DNA of 64,000 bases from CAWUKT01 sp964352215. Its GTDB lineage: Bacteria; Bacteroidota; Bacteroidia; J057; JADKCL01. This document shows, in pieces, positions 26,783-36,088 of this stretch. Numbering within the stretch: position 1 is the stretch's first letter; every line of letters starts with the position of its first letter. The stretch covers positions 1 to 64,000 of the forward strand of contig CAYGRE010000004.1 in assembly GCA_964352215.1 (NCBI GenBank), read 5' to 3'. The position numbers and the translations under genes were made by a program. The notes under the pieces are model-generated. The model saw only the letters and a list, made by a program, of their open reading frames with translations. It was not told the origin of the DNA and did no database searches.

Positions 26783-27241
26783 ATGAAATTCAATTTATTT
26801 CTCTTTTGTCTCACCATCGGCCTGGTCGTTACTTCCTGCAAAAACCGAACCAGTGCTGTGGATGACAATGCCAATATGGATGCATCTGCCGATACGCGAA
26901 GCGGAGAAGAGATAAACAGGCCGGATGATAATGAAAATATGGAAGAAATGTATTCGGAAGACGACCAGGGACACGATGAAGAACTTGGGAAAAAAACAAT
27001 CAAAGGGAAACTTTATACCGACAAAGGCTTCCAACCCAGGGTAGCAGGTATTTTTATCCAAACCGCAGCATTTGAAGAGGACGGGAAAGATTGGAGGGAC
27101 CGGGTACGGGAGCTCGAAGGGAAAACTCTTGAAGTCAAAGGGATGGTGGTGCGGCACTGGTGCGGTCCTATGGAGCAGTGCCTGACCCAGGGATATATGG
27201 ACTGGATGAGAGAAGTAGAGTCGCTAAAAGTACTCAAATAA
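26783..27241 (+). CDS. small acidic lipoprotein, function unknown
   Basis: This 152-residue lipoprotein has the signal MKFNLFLFCLTIGLVVTSCK (cysteine at residue 19). An acidic, disordered linker (residues about 25-65, rich in Asp, Glu and Asn) leads to a compact C-terminal domain. That domain contains KTIKGKLYTDKGFQPRVAGI and GKTLEVKGMVVRHWCGPMEQ, which suggests a small beta-barrel of the OB-fold type found in some Bacteroidota lipoproteins. Two cysteines (CGPMEQC) could bind metal or form a disulfide. No function is assigned. Confidence 0.78.
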   Translation: MKFNLFLFCLTIGLVVTSCKNRTSAVDDNANMDASADTRSGEEINRPDDNENMEEMYSEDDQGHDEELGKKTIKGKLYTDKGFQPRVAGIFIQTAAFEEDGKDWRDRVRELEGKTLEVKGMVVRHWCGPMEQCLTQGYMDWMREVESLKVLK

Positions 27242-27339
27242 GCCGCTTTCTGCTGAGATAATCCATATTCGTTCAAATACATCTGTGACTCTTGGCGGGA
27301 TTTCTTAGATTAAGGATTCTAATGAAACTGTACACCCGT

Positions 27340-29169
27340 ATGAAGAAGAGTCTACTACTCCTGTTTGCCTGCTTGTCATTTCAATTCCTCTCCGCACAGG
27401 AATCACACAGAATGCAATTCCCCCTGGGAGGAACTGTCGATGCCAGCCAGGTTGAGAATGATTACCATCCCCAACTGCGTCGCCTGGAAGCCCCTTCTCC
27501 GGGAGGAGAAAGTTACCGGTCTTATCTGGAACAAGTCAAGGCACAGCTTCCCCAATTGCGCCCCCTCGAACCCGCTACCGGGGCCAGAACTACCGGCCTC
27601 GCAGACAACCCCCTGCTGGGAGTCAATTTCAACGGAAATAACTATATCGACGGGGTTCCCAACGACAATGACATGTCGATCTCCAACGATTCCCAGATCG
27701 TCTCCGTCATCAACTCCAACATCTTCTTTTTCAAAAGTGATGGCAGTGGACAAGGGAGCATCTCCCTGGATGCCTGGGCTGCCCCACTCAACCTTTCCGC
27801 CTCAAAATACGACCCTCGGACCGTCTACGATCCTATTCATGACCGGTTCATCATCGTCTGCCTGAATGGTTTTGACAATACGACCTCGGCAATCGTAGTC
27901 GGATTCTCCCAAACCAATGACCCCACTGGAAGCTGGAATTTGTATGCCCTTCCCGGCGACCCCAACCAGGACACGCTCTGGACCGATTACCCCATCATCG
28001 CCCTGAACGAACATGAATTGTTCATCACCGGCAACCTCCTGCGCAATGGCGAACCCTGGCAAACCGGCTTTGATGAAAGTATCTGTTGGCAGATTGACCT
28101 GGACAGCGCTTATGCAGGCGGCACCCTCGATACCCGCCTCTGGGACAATGTCAACTTTGGCAACGGCCGCATCCGCAATCTCTGCCCGGCCCAGGGTGGC
28201 TCCTACCCTGTCGGAACCAATATGCACCTGGTCTCCAACCGCAACTTTGCCGTAGCCAACGACACGGTATTTGTCATGGAAATCACCGATACCATCAACG
28301 GCAATCCCCAATTCCTGGTCACCTACGGCCTCGCCGATGTCGACTACGGCATGCCCCCCAATGCCATCCAGCAATTCACCCAACTGCTGGCTACCAATGA
28401 TGGCCGCTGGCTCGACGCCATGTACGAAAATGGCAAAATCCAGTTTGTAGGCAATTGCCTGGCTCCCACAACCGGCCTTTGTGGCGTATATCACGGTACC
28501 ATTACCGATCCCGGCAATGCCAATACCATCAATGGAACCATTCTTACAGATTCGTTGCTGGATTATGGCTACCCTGCCATCACCTGGGCCGGATTGGCCC
28601 CGCCCTCAGAAGAGGCGATGATTGTCGTCAACTATACCGGTACCTCCACCGCAACCACCTACGGCATGATCTACTACGACCCACTGGTCGGCTATTCCGA
28701 TGTAGTACGGGCCAGAGCTGGCCAATCTTATATCAATGTCATCTCCGGGGTTGACCGCTGGGGCGATTACAGTGGGTTGCAAACGAAATACAACGAACCG
28801 GGTGTAGTATGGAGTGCCGCCACCTGGGGACGCTTCAACCGTCAGGGGGGAACCTGGATCGCAGAATACAGCCACCCAACCCTGGTCCGCAACCATGCCC
28901 CCAAACCTGTCACCGAAGTCACCACCTTCCCGAATCCAACCCAGGACAGAGTTGTGGTCAAGTTCACCGTCGATGCCGATGTGATGGGTGAGATTTTCCT
29001 CACCGATCAGCAAGGCCGAATTGTCAAGACTTTCATCAGGGACCGCCTGCGTTCCGGACTCAACGAATTCCACTTTGCAACCGATCCCCTGGCTTCGGGC
29101 GTATACTACCTGACCGTGAAGGCTGACGGTGTAGTCCTTGCGACCAAGAAGATTCTAAAAGCAGAATAA
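27340..29169 (+). CDS. T9SS type A sorting domain protein, beta-propeller-like
   Basis: The protein has 609 residues from the ATG at 27340, which begins a signal peptide (MKKSLLLLFACLSFQFLSAQ); earlier in-frame ATGs add a non-signal extension. The central 450 residues are beta-rich with repeated DP..DRF- and Y-P-type turns (YDPRTVYDPIHDRFIIVCLN, GRWLDAMYENGKIQFVGNCL), consistent with a propeller but not assignable to a family. A type A T9SS sorting domain closes it (VTTFPNPTQDRVVVKFTV to ATKKILKAE). It is predicted to be secreted or surface-attached. Confidence 0.87.
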   Translation: MKKSLLLLFACLSFQFLSAQESHRMQFPLGGTVDASQVENDYHPQLRRLEAPSPGGESYRSYLEQVKAQLPQLRPLEPATGARTTGLADNPLLGVNFNGNNYIDGVPNDNDMSISNDSQIVSVINSNIFFFKSDGSGQGSISLDAWAAPLNLSASKYDPRTVYDPIHDRFIIVCLNGFDNTTSAIVVGFSQTNDPTGSWNLYALPGDPNQDTLWTDYPIIALNEHELFITGNLLRNGEPWQTGFDESICWQIDLDSAYAGGTLDTRLWDNVNFGNGRIRNLCPAQGGSYPVGTNMHLVSNRNFAVANDTVFVMEITDTINGNPQFLVTYGLADVDYGMPPNAIQQFTQLLATNDGRWLDAMYENGKIQFVGNCLAPTTGLCGVYHGTITDPGNANTINGTILTDSLLDYGYPAITWAGLAPPSEEAMIVVNYTGTSTATTYGMIYYDPLVGYSDVVRARAGQSYINVISGVDRWGDYSGLQTKYNEPGVVWSAATWGRFNRQGGTWIAEYSHPTLVRNHAPKPVTEVTTFPNPTQDRVVVKFTVDADVMGEIFLTDQQGRIVKTFIRDRLRSGLNEFHFATDPLASGVYYLTVKADGVVLATKKILKAE

Positions 29170-29206
29170 TCCCCTTCATAGGATGGGCATATTGATGACT
29201 TTCCTT

Positions 29207-29214
29207 TAAATTTG
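29207..29214 (+). promoter_or_regulatory. -7 promoter element of the 29219 operon
   Basis: TAAATTTG matches TAnnTTTG and ends four bases before the ATG at 29219, implying a nearly leaderless transcript. No well-placed -33 TTG is visible. Confidence 0.5.
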
Positions 29215-29218
29215 ATTC

Positions 29219-29593
29219 ATGCGCAACGTATTTATCCCGATTGTAATGCTGACCATGGTCAGCCTGTTTTGGAGCAGTTGTACCGAAGAAGGTCCCGGAG
29301 GCACAGCCCGGATTGAAGGCGTAACCGCCCACCATGCGGACCCCATTCCCAATGCAAAACTCTACATCCAGTACGGCAGCCTGTTGTCACCGGGGATCGA
29401 CCCCGCACTTTACGACGACAGCACCACCTCCAATGTCAATGCTGAATTCCAATTCACCGGCCTCGAAAAAGGAGACTATTACGTCTTCGGGATCGGATTT
29501 GACAGTGCCATTGGGCAGCCGGTCCGTGCCGGTATCCCCGTCACATTGAAGAGTGGAGAACGCGCTGACGTAATCGTACCCGTAACAGAATGA
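29219..29593 (+). CDS. small lipoprotein with carboxypeptidase-regulatory-like domain
   Basis: This 124-residue lipoprotein has the signal MRNVFIPIVMLTMVSLFWSS followed by the lipid cysteine. The mature part is a small beta-sandwich of the carboxypeptidase-regulatory/transthyretin-like type: ARIEGVTAHHADPIPNAKLY, FQFTGLEKGDYYVFGIG and VPVTLKSGERADVIVPVTE in the usual strand order. Such domains are non-catalytic surface modules. The stop overlaps the start of the next gene by four bases (ATGA), so it is co-translated with the heme-motif lipoprotein. Confidence 0.85.
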   Translation: MRNVFIPIVMLTMVSLFWSSCTEEGPGGTARIEGVTAHHADPIPNAKLYIQYGSLLSPGIDPALYDDSTTSNVNAEFQFTGLEKGDYYVFGIGFDSAIGQPVRAGIPVTLKSGERADVIVPVTE

Positions 29594-31071
29594 CAAAGAA
29601 ATTCCCATCCCGTTTACTCCTTTCGCTGCTCGTTCTGGTAGCATTCAGTGCCTGTGAACGAAACGCAATCATCCAATCAGGCGGCTTTCCTCAGGAGGTG
29701 GGCAATATCCTGGTCACGACCTGTGCCACCCAGGGATGCCACGACCAGAACAGCTTTGAACGGGAAGGAAGATTGTCCCTGGCGACCTGGCAGGATATGT
29801 TCAAAGGAAGCCGGGCTGGTGCCGCGGTGGTTCCCTACCGGACCGACCAGAGCTACCTGATCTACTTCATCAATACCTATCCTGATTTGGGGATCACCCA
29901 GACCCCCAATATGCCCTTGAACGGAGCCCCACTGGACCGCTCCGAGGTGATGACCATCATCGACTGGATCGACCAGGGAGCCCCCAGCGAAGCCGGAAAT
30001 ATCATGTTCGCTGACAACCCGGACCGGGAAAAAATCTACATCGTCAACCAGGGTTGTGACCAGGTATGTACCATGGACCCGGAAACCAGGGTCGTGATGA
30101 ATTATATTGACATCGGTGTCGACCCCAATATCATTGAGTCTCCCCACTACATCAAACTCTCCCCGGACAAACGGTTTTGGTACGTGGTTTTCCTCGCTGC
30201 CAACCCTTATATCGAAAAGTATGATTCCCGCACCGATCAACTGGTCGGACGGGTAGAGATCGGAAATGGCAGCTGGAATACATTTGGCCTTACACCTGAC
30301 GGACGCTATGCCTTTGCCGTTGACCTGGCTGGTGGCGTAGTCAAAGTCGCTGACGTTGAGAACATGACCCCCGGCATTTCCATCAATACCGGGGTAGGTA
30401 CCAATCCACATGGAATTTCCTTCAATCCTGCTTTTGACGGAATTTATGTAACCGAGCAGGAAGGCAGTCAGTTGTACAAAATCACTTTTGACACCGACCC
30501 GACCCAACCAGATGGCATCGACTTCATCGACCTGGTTCAGGGAAATACCGATACCGGTCCGCGTGGAGTCCTGGGACCACATGAAGTATTGTTCACTCCA
30601 GATGGCAGCAAATACGCAGTCACCTGCCAATACGCCGGCCAGGTACGCTTCTACGACGCCAGCACCGACATCCTCCTCTCCACCATTCAGGTAGGAGATT
30701 ACCCCTCAGAACTTGATTTCCACGAAGCAAGTGGCCTCCTATTCGTCACTTGCTCTGAAGATACCGCCCTCAATTCCGGCGACCTCTTCAAGCGGGGTTC
30801 CGTCGCCGTCATCGACTACAATTCCATGACCCTCGTCAAGGAGGTTTATACAGGCTATCAGCCCCACGGTGTCGAAGTAGACAACAACCGCCGTCTCGTA
30901 TACGTCGCCAACCGGAATGCCAATGCCGATGGTCCAGCCCCCCACCATACCACCGCCTGCGGTGGCCGAAATGGGTATATCACCGCCATTGACATTTCCA
31001 CCCTGGAATTGGTACCTGAATTCAGGCATGAATTGTCGGTAGATCCCTACGCAATGGTTTATAAAGATTAG
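29590..31071 (+). CDS. lipoprotein with CX4CH heme motif and YncE-like beta-propeller
   Basis: The 493-residue lipoprotein has its lipid Cys22 in LVAFSACERN. Residues 30-145 are like a c-type cytochrome: TTCATQGCHDQ gives Cys45, Cys50 and His51 with four residues between the cysteines, and NMPLNGAPLDRSEVMTIIDW is typical of the second half of such domains and includes a possible Met ligand. From about 150 onward there is a seven-bladed YncE/surface-layer type propeller with blades such as IKLSPDKRFWYVVFLAANPY, GLTPDGRYAFAVDLAGG and LFTPDGSKYAVTCQYAG. It could pass or sense electrons or bind a ligand in the periplasm. Heme attachment at a CX4CH site needs direct proof. Confidence 0.85.
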   Translation: MTKKFPSRLLLSLLVLVAFSACERNAIIQSGGFPQEVGNILVTTCATQGCHDQNSFEREGRLSLATWQDMFKGSRAGAAVVPYRTDQSYLIYFINTYPDLGITQTPNMPLNGAPLDRSEVMTIIDWIDQGAPSEAGNIMFADNPDREKIYIVNQGCDQVCTMDPETRVVMNYIDIGVDPNIIESPHYIKLSPDKRFWYVVFLAANPYIEKYDSRTDQLVGRVEIGNGSWNTFGLTPDGRYAFAVDLAGGVVKVADVENMTPGISINTGVGTNPHGISFNPAFDGIYVTEQEGSQLYKITFDTDPTQPDGIDFIDLVQGNTDTGPRGVLGPHEVLFTPDGSKYAVTCQYAGQVRFYDASTDILLSTIQVGDYPSELDFHEASGLLFVTCSEDTALNSGDLFKRGSVAVIDYNSMTLVKEVYTGYQPHGVEVDNNRRLVYVANRNANADGPAPHHTTACGGRNGYITAIDISTLELVPEFRHELSVDPYAMVYKD

Positions 31072-31173
31072 ACAGGCAGCACCGTAACCTTTCCTACACA
31101 CGGTCCCCTGAAATCGTCATACATTTACCTTGATACTTGTAGTTTCATGGTGAGACCCTTATTTTCAATTCCT

Positions 31174-33321
31174 ATGCGTAACAGTACATTATTCACCTTC
31201 CTTTTGCTGCTGATCATAGCCCCGGTGCTTGGCCAGGCCCAAACCGGGTACAAATGGCTTACCGACGGAGGCAGTTCCAATTTTGTTGAATTTGCCATTG
31301 ATGTCGATTCCGATGCAGAGGGAAATATCTATGTCGGGGGTGAATTTGCCGATGCTGCTTTTCTGTGGGACAGCACCTATACCGCAAATGGGGACAACGA
31401 TATGTTCCTGGCGAAATTCGATCCTTATGGAAATGTCATCTGGGTGGAGACCTTTGGCGGCCCTCAACTGGACCGTATCTATGGGATCGATGCCGGGCCA
31501 GATGGTTCGGTTTTCGTGACCGGATATGGGAAGATTACCTTTAACCGCCCCCCCGCCGCTGGATCACGCCATGCCAGAGACATCATAGTAGCGCGTTTTG
31601 ATGCCCAGGGAAATCGAATCTGGGGACTGGCCCTGGATGGAGACGTCTTCAGTGAAGGAACAGATATCCTGGGAAATGAACTCGGAGAGTGCTACATCAG
31701 CAGCCGCATGGAAACACGCTCCTTTTTTAACAACGATACCTTGGTGGGCAACGGTGCGGAAGATGGGATGGTTGCCAAGTTCGGAACCACTGGAAACCAC
31801 CTTTGGTCCGTGGCCATGGGAGGTACCATGGACGACGAATATTATGCCATCGGTATGGATGGAAACGAAAACCTGGTAGCCGGAGGATATTTTCAGGGTA
31901 CTGCAACCACCGGAGGACAGACATTGAACGGCGTCAACGGAGAAGAGGCTTGCCTCGTGAAAATGGATTCCAGTGGCAATGTCCTCTGGGCTGTAGAATT
32001 TACCGGACCCGGAGATGAAAAGATCACCGGTGTACGATGCGCCCCGGATGGAAGTATCTATTTCTGTGGCGTCTTTGACGGAAGTATCAATGTCGGGGGC
32101 ACCAATCTAACCGCTACCAACTCTCAGGATATCTTCTATGGCAAAGCCAATCCCAATGGCAGCGTAGTCTGGGCGAAAAAAGCAGGAGGCTCTTCCCTTG
32201 ATTTTGTGGAAGACCTTGAGATCGATGCTGAGGAAAATATCTATATCGGTGGATTCTACTTTGGTACCTTTGAAATTGGCAATAACAATGTCACCAGTGG
32301 TGGCGCCGACGACCTCTATTTTGCCAAAATAGACAGCACCGGTGCCCTGATACTGTTTGAGACATCTCACTATTTTGATACCCGCGACATTTTCGGGATC
32401 GGAGCTGATGCACAGCAAAATATTCTTCTTTGTGGTTCCTATATAGGTCAGCTGGAATTTGGGACCGATACTGTTCAATCAGTTCAGGGCAGCATGGATT
32501 TGTATGTGGGCAAATACGCCAGCCTCAATCCTGCCATCATCCTCGATTCGGTGACTGGACCGGGTGGTCCCTGCGTTGATTCTGCCCTCGGCTTCCACTA
32601 CCATCTGGAAGGCTATTTTGAAGCAAACAATTCCTTTACCGCCGAGCTTTCCTCTTCCACCGGAAGTTTTGCCAGTCCTTATGCGGTTGCGGGTGCCAAC
32701 ACCGGCGTTGGTGGTACCCTCAACGGCACCGTCCCCCTGTTGGCCCCCAATGCGAATGCCTACCAGGCCCGTATCACCGGGACCTCCCCGGCCGCAACCA
32801 GCAACAACCTCGGGCCCCTCGCCATCAACGGCCAATTGTCCCCCCCCTTGATCATCAGTGACGATACCGTCGTATGCAATGGCTCCAGTGTACTCCCCAC
32901 CATCTCAGGGAGCTATGCCTCCCAAATCTGGTCGACCGGAGCCACCACTCCATTTACCAACATCACGGCTCCCGGCCCCTACTGGGTTACAGCCACCGAC
33001 AACAACGGATGTACCCAGACCTTTTCTTTCAACGTGACCGAATGCGTCTCCAATGATCCGGGTCAAATGGGTTCCATCCTCGTCTACCCCAACCCCGGCA
33101 CCGGCAACTTCAAGCTGAAAGTCAGTACCCCGCTTACCGGACGCTGGAATATCTCCGTCATTGACCTCACGGGAAAGTCCACCTTCAACACCCAAATAGA
33201 GACATTTAGCACCGATTGGCAGGAAAACATGGATCTCTCCTCCCTTCCCGACGGAATCTATTTTCTCAGGGCAGAAGTAGATGCTTACCAATGGACCCAG
33301 AAACTGGTCCTTCGCAGATGA
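31174..33321 (+). CDS. T9SS type A sorting domain protein with SBBP-type propeller repeats
   Basis: The product is 715 residues from the ATG at 31174 (signal peptide LFTFLLLLIIAPVLGQAQ); a 9-residue upstream extension is possible. Residues 30-460 hold about seven repeats with a D..GN(I/V)YVGG(E/Y)F core, for example DSDAEGNIYVGGEFADA, GPDGSVFVTGYG and DAEENIYIGGFYFGTFEIG. This is the pattern of SBBP/beta-propeller adhesin-like proteins. A domain that looks Ig-like lies at 460-630. The C-terminus is a T9SS type A signal (ILVYPNPGTGNFKLKV to QKLVLRR). The stop codon overlaps the start of the next gene (ATGA). Confidence 0.88.
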   Translation: MRNSTLFTFLLLLIIAPVLGQAQTGYKWLTDGGSSNFVEFAIDVDSDAEGNIYVGGEFADAAFLWDSTYTANGDNDMFLAKFDPYGNVIWVETFGGPQLDRIYGIDAGPDGSVFVTGYGKITFNRPPAAGSRHARDIIVARFDAQGNRIWGLALDGDVFSEGTDILGNELGECYISSRMETRSFFNNDTLVGNGAEDGMVAKFGTTGNHLWSVAMGGTMDDEYYAIGMDGNENLVAGGYFQGTATTGGQTLNGVNGEEACLVKMDSSGNVLWAVEFTGPGDEKITGVRCAPDGSIYFCGVFDGSINVGGTNLTATNSQDIFYGKANPNGSVVWAKKAGGSSLDFVEDLEIDAEENIYIGGFYFGTFEIGNNNVTSGGADDLYFAKIDSTGALILFETSHYFDTRDIFGIGADAQQNILLCGSYIGQLEFGTDTVQSVQGSMDLYVGKYASLNPAIILDSVTGPGGPCVDSALGFHYHLEGYFEANNSFTAELSSSTGSFASPYAVAGANTGVGGTLNGTVPLLAPNANAYQARITGTSPAATSNNLGPLAINGQLSPPLIISDDTVVCNGSSVLPTISGSYASQIWSTGATTPFTNITAPGPYWVTATDNNGCTQTFSFNVTECVSNDPGQMGSILVYPNPGTGNFKLKVSTPLTGRWNISVIDLTGKSTFNTQIETFSTDWQENMDLSSLPDGIYFLRAEVDAYQWTQKLVLRR

Positions 33322-33941
33322 TCGACGAAGGTTATATCAAATTTGATATCCAATGGGAGAAAACCCCTCCTCTCACCGATGACCTGAAGCAAATCATCAG
33401 GGTCAGGAATCAACTGTATGCCCAGGGACTGATTGGTTATTATGAAGAACACCAGGTTGGATATGGAAATATCAGCATTCTCTCCCCCAATCCACCGCAG
33501 TTCATCGTTTCGGGAACCCAAACCGGGGATATTCCTATTCTGAACGAGGACCATTTTTGCCGGGCTGTTTCCTGGGATCTGGACACCAATACGCTTGCTT
33601 GCAAGGGCCCGGTCAAGGCCTCCTCTGAATCACTGACCCATGCTGCGGTTTACGCCTGCTCACCGGACATCAAAGCCGTGATTCATGTTCACCATTTGGA
33701 GCTTTGGAAATGGATGCTTTCCCGTTACCCAAGTACCGACCCTTCCGTCGCCTACGGCACCCCCGAAATGGCTCGGGAAGTTTCCCGGCTTTACCGGACA
33801 ACCCGGCTGCCGGAATGTGCCTCCTTTGCCATGTCAGGCCATGAAGAAGGGATTTTCACCTTTGCGGCTGACCTCGACACCGCCTATTCCATCCTGAATA
33901 ATCTCTTCGGGGAGTGGCAGCAAATAAAGGCTTCGGAGTAG
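33318..33941 (+). CDS. class II aldolase/adducin family protein
   Basis: The 207-residue cytoplasmic protein opens its fold with RVRNQLYAQGLIGYYEEHQV and GYGNISILSPNPPQFIVSGT, the substrate-binding start of class II aldolases. Metal-binding histidines are in VIHVHHLELWKWM near residue 122. The second glycine loop, FAMSGHEEGIFTFAADLDTA, closes the fold. Relatives include fuculose-phosphate aldolase and ribulose-phosphate epimerase; the substrate is not clear here. The ATG at 33318 is embedded in the stop of the T9SS gene, an odd pairing of an exported protein and a cytosolic enzyme. Confidence 0.88.
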   Translation: MIDEGYIKFDIQWEKTPPLTDDLKQIIRVRNQLYAQGLIGYYEEHQVGYGNISILSPNPPQFIVSGTQTGDIPILNEDHFCRAVSWDLDTNTLACKGPVKASSESLTHAAVYACSPDIKAVIHVHHLELWKWMLSRYPSTDPSVAYGTPEMAREVSRLYRTTRLPECASFAMSGHEEGIFTFAADLDTAYSILNNLFGEWQQIKASE

Positions 33942-34030
33942 GCTTTTCGCTTTCAGACAAGGGGCTTTTCCGTTACCATTCCCATTTTTTTTCCATCCAC
34001 TTCAGGGCTGCCTTGTTCCACCTTTGGAGC

Positions 34031-35434
34031 ATGAAAGAAACATTTCTCCATTATATCTGGGAGACGGGCAGCTATTACGCAGCTGAATGGCATACCAGAG
34101 ACGGTCAGTCTGTACGGGTGATTGATCCCGGAACACGCAACCACGACCAGGGGCCGGATTTTCTCCATGCCAGGGTAGAGATTGGGGGCATGAGACAGTA
34201 TGGGCATGTCGAAATACATATTGACAGTCGGGACTGGTACAAGCACCGACATCAGGATGACCCGATTTACAACGCGGTTGTATTGCATGTGGTTTTGACG
34301 CCGGGGGCGGAAGGGCAAGTGGTTGCGGCCCCTGAGGTGAATGGGCAAACGGCCGCGCCTCGTGATGTGAATGGGCAAACGGCCGCGCCTCCTGGCGGAA
34401 ATGGGCAAGCGCCCATTCTTCGAAAAGATGGCACCCCCATCCCGGAGGTTTCGCTCAATGGGCGCATTCATGCTGGACTGATGCAACGATCAACCAGCCT
34501 GGACAAAGTCGGAAATCATCCCAGTTGCGGACCCTTACTGAAGGGATTGCCAGAAGGAGTACGCACATCCTGGTTGGACCGGGTGGCTGCCGAAAGGCTT
34601 GAACGAAAGCTTGAACTTGCCCAAGCGAAACTGGATGTGTTGCATGGAGACTGGGAACAAGCCATCTGGTACGATCTCGCTGGATTCATGGCAGGTCCGG
34701 TCAACAAAGAAGCCTTTCAAACTCTTGCCACCCATTTGCCCATCAAAATCCTGCGCCGTCACCAGCATATTTCCCTTTCAAGAGAGGCCTTGCTGTTCGG
34801 AATGGCTTGCACCTTGATTGGGGAACCCCTTGATCCTTATATGGACTCCCTGCAATCAGAATGGAAATACCAATCCGCCCTGCATCAGCTTCAACCCGCC
34901 CCGATCATGCTGAAATTGCATAGGATGCGACCGGCAAATTTCCCCACGGTTCGACTCGCCCAACTTGGGGTGCTCATCAGTCACCAGTCGCGACTCACCG
35001 AACTCCTCGATCCAGACCGGCTGGCCGCATTCTGCGACAAAGTTTTTGAGACGCCCGAATACTGGCAGCAACACCTGCGGTTTGGCAAGGTCAGCAAAGC
35101 GGCCCCCAAACAAATCGGGTATACCACCCTCCGAACCATTCTCCTCAATTGCCTTCGCCCCCTTTCCATCCTCTATGCCAGGGCCCACGGAGACCGGAAC
35201 TGGGAAGCAAAGAGCCGGAATGTAAGCAGATCAATCGCACCTGAGAACAACCGGTTTATCCGGGCATTTGAGAAAAATGGACTCGCTCCCATGCACGCAG
35301 AAGATGGTCAGGCCATGATCAGGCTGCACCAGACATATTGCCAGCCTCTCAGGTGCCTTGAATGTGGGATTGGGAAATGGGTACTTCAGGAACCAAATGC
35401 CCAGCCTTCCCTCCTTCCTGAAAGGAAAAATTGA
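34031..35434 (+). CDS. DUF2851 family protein
   Basis: The 467-residue cytoplasmic protein is of a family known to me only from Bacteroidota and close relatives. Family features are the start ETFLHYIWETGSYYAAEW, NHDQGPDFLHARVEIGG and HVEIHIDSRDWYKHRH followed by YNAVVLHVVL. Near the end is a Cys pair (QPLRCLECGIGKWVL), perhaps a metal site. Function unknown. Between about residues 97 and 133 it carries a repetitive insert (NGQTAAP-type units) encoded by 30-bp DNA repeats, which I would not expect in the family. The start at 34031 matches the conserved N-terminus; the open frame reaching to 33914 is ignored. Confidence 0.9.
   Translation: MKETFLHYIWETGSYYAAEWHTRDGQSVRVIDPGTRNHDQGPDFLHARVEIGGMRQYGHVEIHIDSRDWYKHRHQDDPIYNAVVLHVVLTPGAEGQVVAAPEVNGQTAAPRDVNGQTAAPPGGNGQAPILRKDGTPIPEVSLNGRIHAGLMQRSTSLDKVGNHPSCGPLLKGLPEGVRTSWLDRVAAERLERKLELAQAKLDVLHGDWEQAIWYDLAGFMAGPVNKEAFQTLATHLPIKILRRHQHISLSREALLFGMACTLIGEPLDPYMDSLQSEWKYQSALHQLQPAPIMLKLHRMRPANFPTVRLAQLGVLISHQSRLTELLDPDRLAAFCDKVFETPEYWQQHLRFGKVSKAAPKQIGYTTLRTILLNCLRPLSILYARAHGDRNWEAKSRNVSRSIAPENNRFIRAFEKNGLAPMHAEDGQAMIRLHQTYCQPLRCLECGIGKWVLQEPNAQPSLLPERKN
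34336..34400 (+). repeat. 30-bp in-frame tandem repeat inside the DUF2851 gene
   Basis: Two nearly identical 30-base units (34336-34365 and 34366-34395), each with GTGAATGGGCAAACGGCC and GCGCCTC, are followed by a decayed third. They encode a ten-residue protein repeat around VNGQTAAP. Confidence 0.85.
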
Positions 35435-35436
35435 TC

Positions 35437-35444
35437 TATATTTG
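35437..35444 (+). promoter_or_regulatory. -7 promoter element of the NeuD-like gene
   Basis: TATATTTG matches TAnnTTTG and ends five bases before the ATG at 35450, starting 2 bp after the DUF2851 stop. It suggests a separate, nearly leaderless transcript. Confidence 0.6.
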
Positions 35445-35449
35445 CCCGC

Positions 35450-36088
35450 ATGAGTAAATCGCATATTGTACTGGTCGGCTCCGATGCGACTTCACGGATC
35501 GCCCTGGATGTCTTTGCTGCCCTTGATCAGGTAGTCCTCGGAATTCTGGAAAATGATCCTGCAAGAAATGTCCCTGAATTGAATGACGTCGGAGTGTTTG
35601 CCCGGATGGAAAGCGATGATACCAAAACGGTTATGTCGGGTGAGACGGTCGAATATTTTGTTGCGGTAGGTGACAATGCGGAGCGGAGACGGACTTATGA
35701 ATACATGGCCGATGTTGCGAAGAAACCCGCTGCGGTCGCCGTCCACCCTGCGGCTACGGTTTCCCCCTACGCCAAACTCGGCTTTGGCAACCTCGTCAAT
35801 GCAGGTGCCGTCATCAACGCCAATGCGGTGATCGGAGACCAGAACATCATCCATGCCCTCGTCTCGATTGAGACAGATGCCCGCATCGGAAACTATTGCC
35901 ACCTGAGTTCAGGGGTCCGGGTCGGTGGAAATGCCATCATTGAAGACGATGTCTTCGTAGGAACTGGTGCCATCATTCACCCTGGGATTACGGTGGGCAA
36001 AGGTGCCTTAATTGGAGCTGGCTCTGTGGTATTGCGGGAAGTGCAGCCAGGGCAGGTGGTTCATGGCAACCCAGCGATGCCGGTGTAG
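35450..36088 (+). CDS. NeuD/PglD-like hexapeptide acetyltransferase
   Basis: This 212-residue enzyme has the two-part layout of NeuD/PglD sugar acetyltransferases. A small Rossmann-like N-terminal domain (IVLVGSDATSRIALDVFAAL through YFVAVGDNAERRRTYEYM) precedes a left-handed beta-helix of hexapeptide repeats from about 95 (AVHPAATVSPYAKLGFGNLV, IGDQNIIHALVSIETDARIG, IGAGSVVLREVQPGQ). These enzymes transfer acetyl from acetyl-CoA to amino sugars for surface glycans; the acceptor is unknown. The stop codon lies inside the first unit of a 20-bp tandem repeat, so repeat slippage could change its C-terminus. Confidence 0.88.
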   Translation: MSKSHIVLVGSDATSRIALDVFAALDQVVLGILENDPARNVPELNDVGVFARMESDDTKTVMSGETVEYFVAVGDNAERRRTYEYMADVAKKPAAVAVHPAATVSPYAKLGFGNLVNAGAVINANAVIGDQNIIHALVSIETDARIGNYCHLSSGVRVGGNAIIEDDVFVGTGAIIHPGITVGKGALIGAGSVVLREVQPGQVVHGNPAMPV

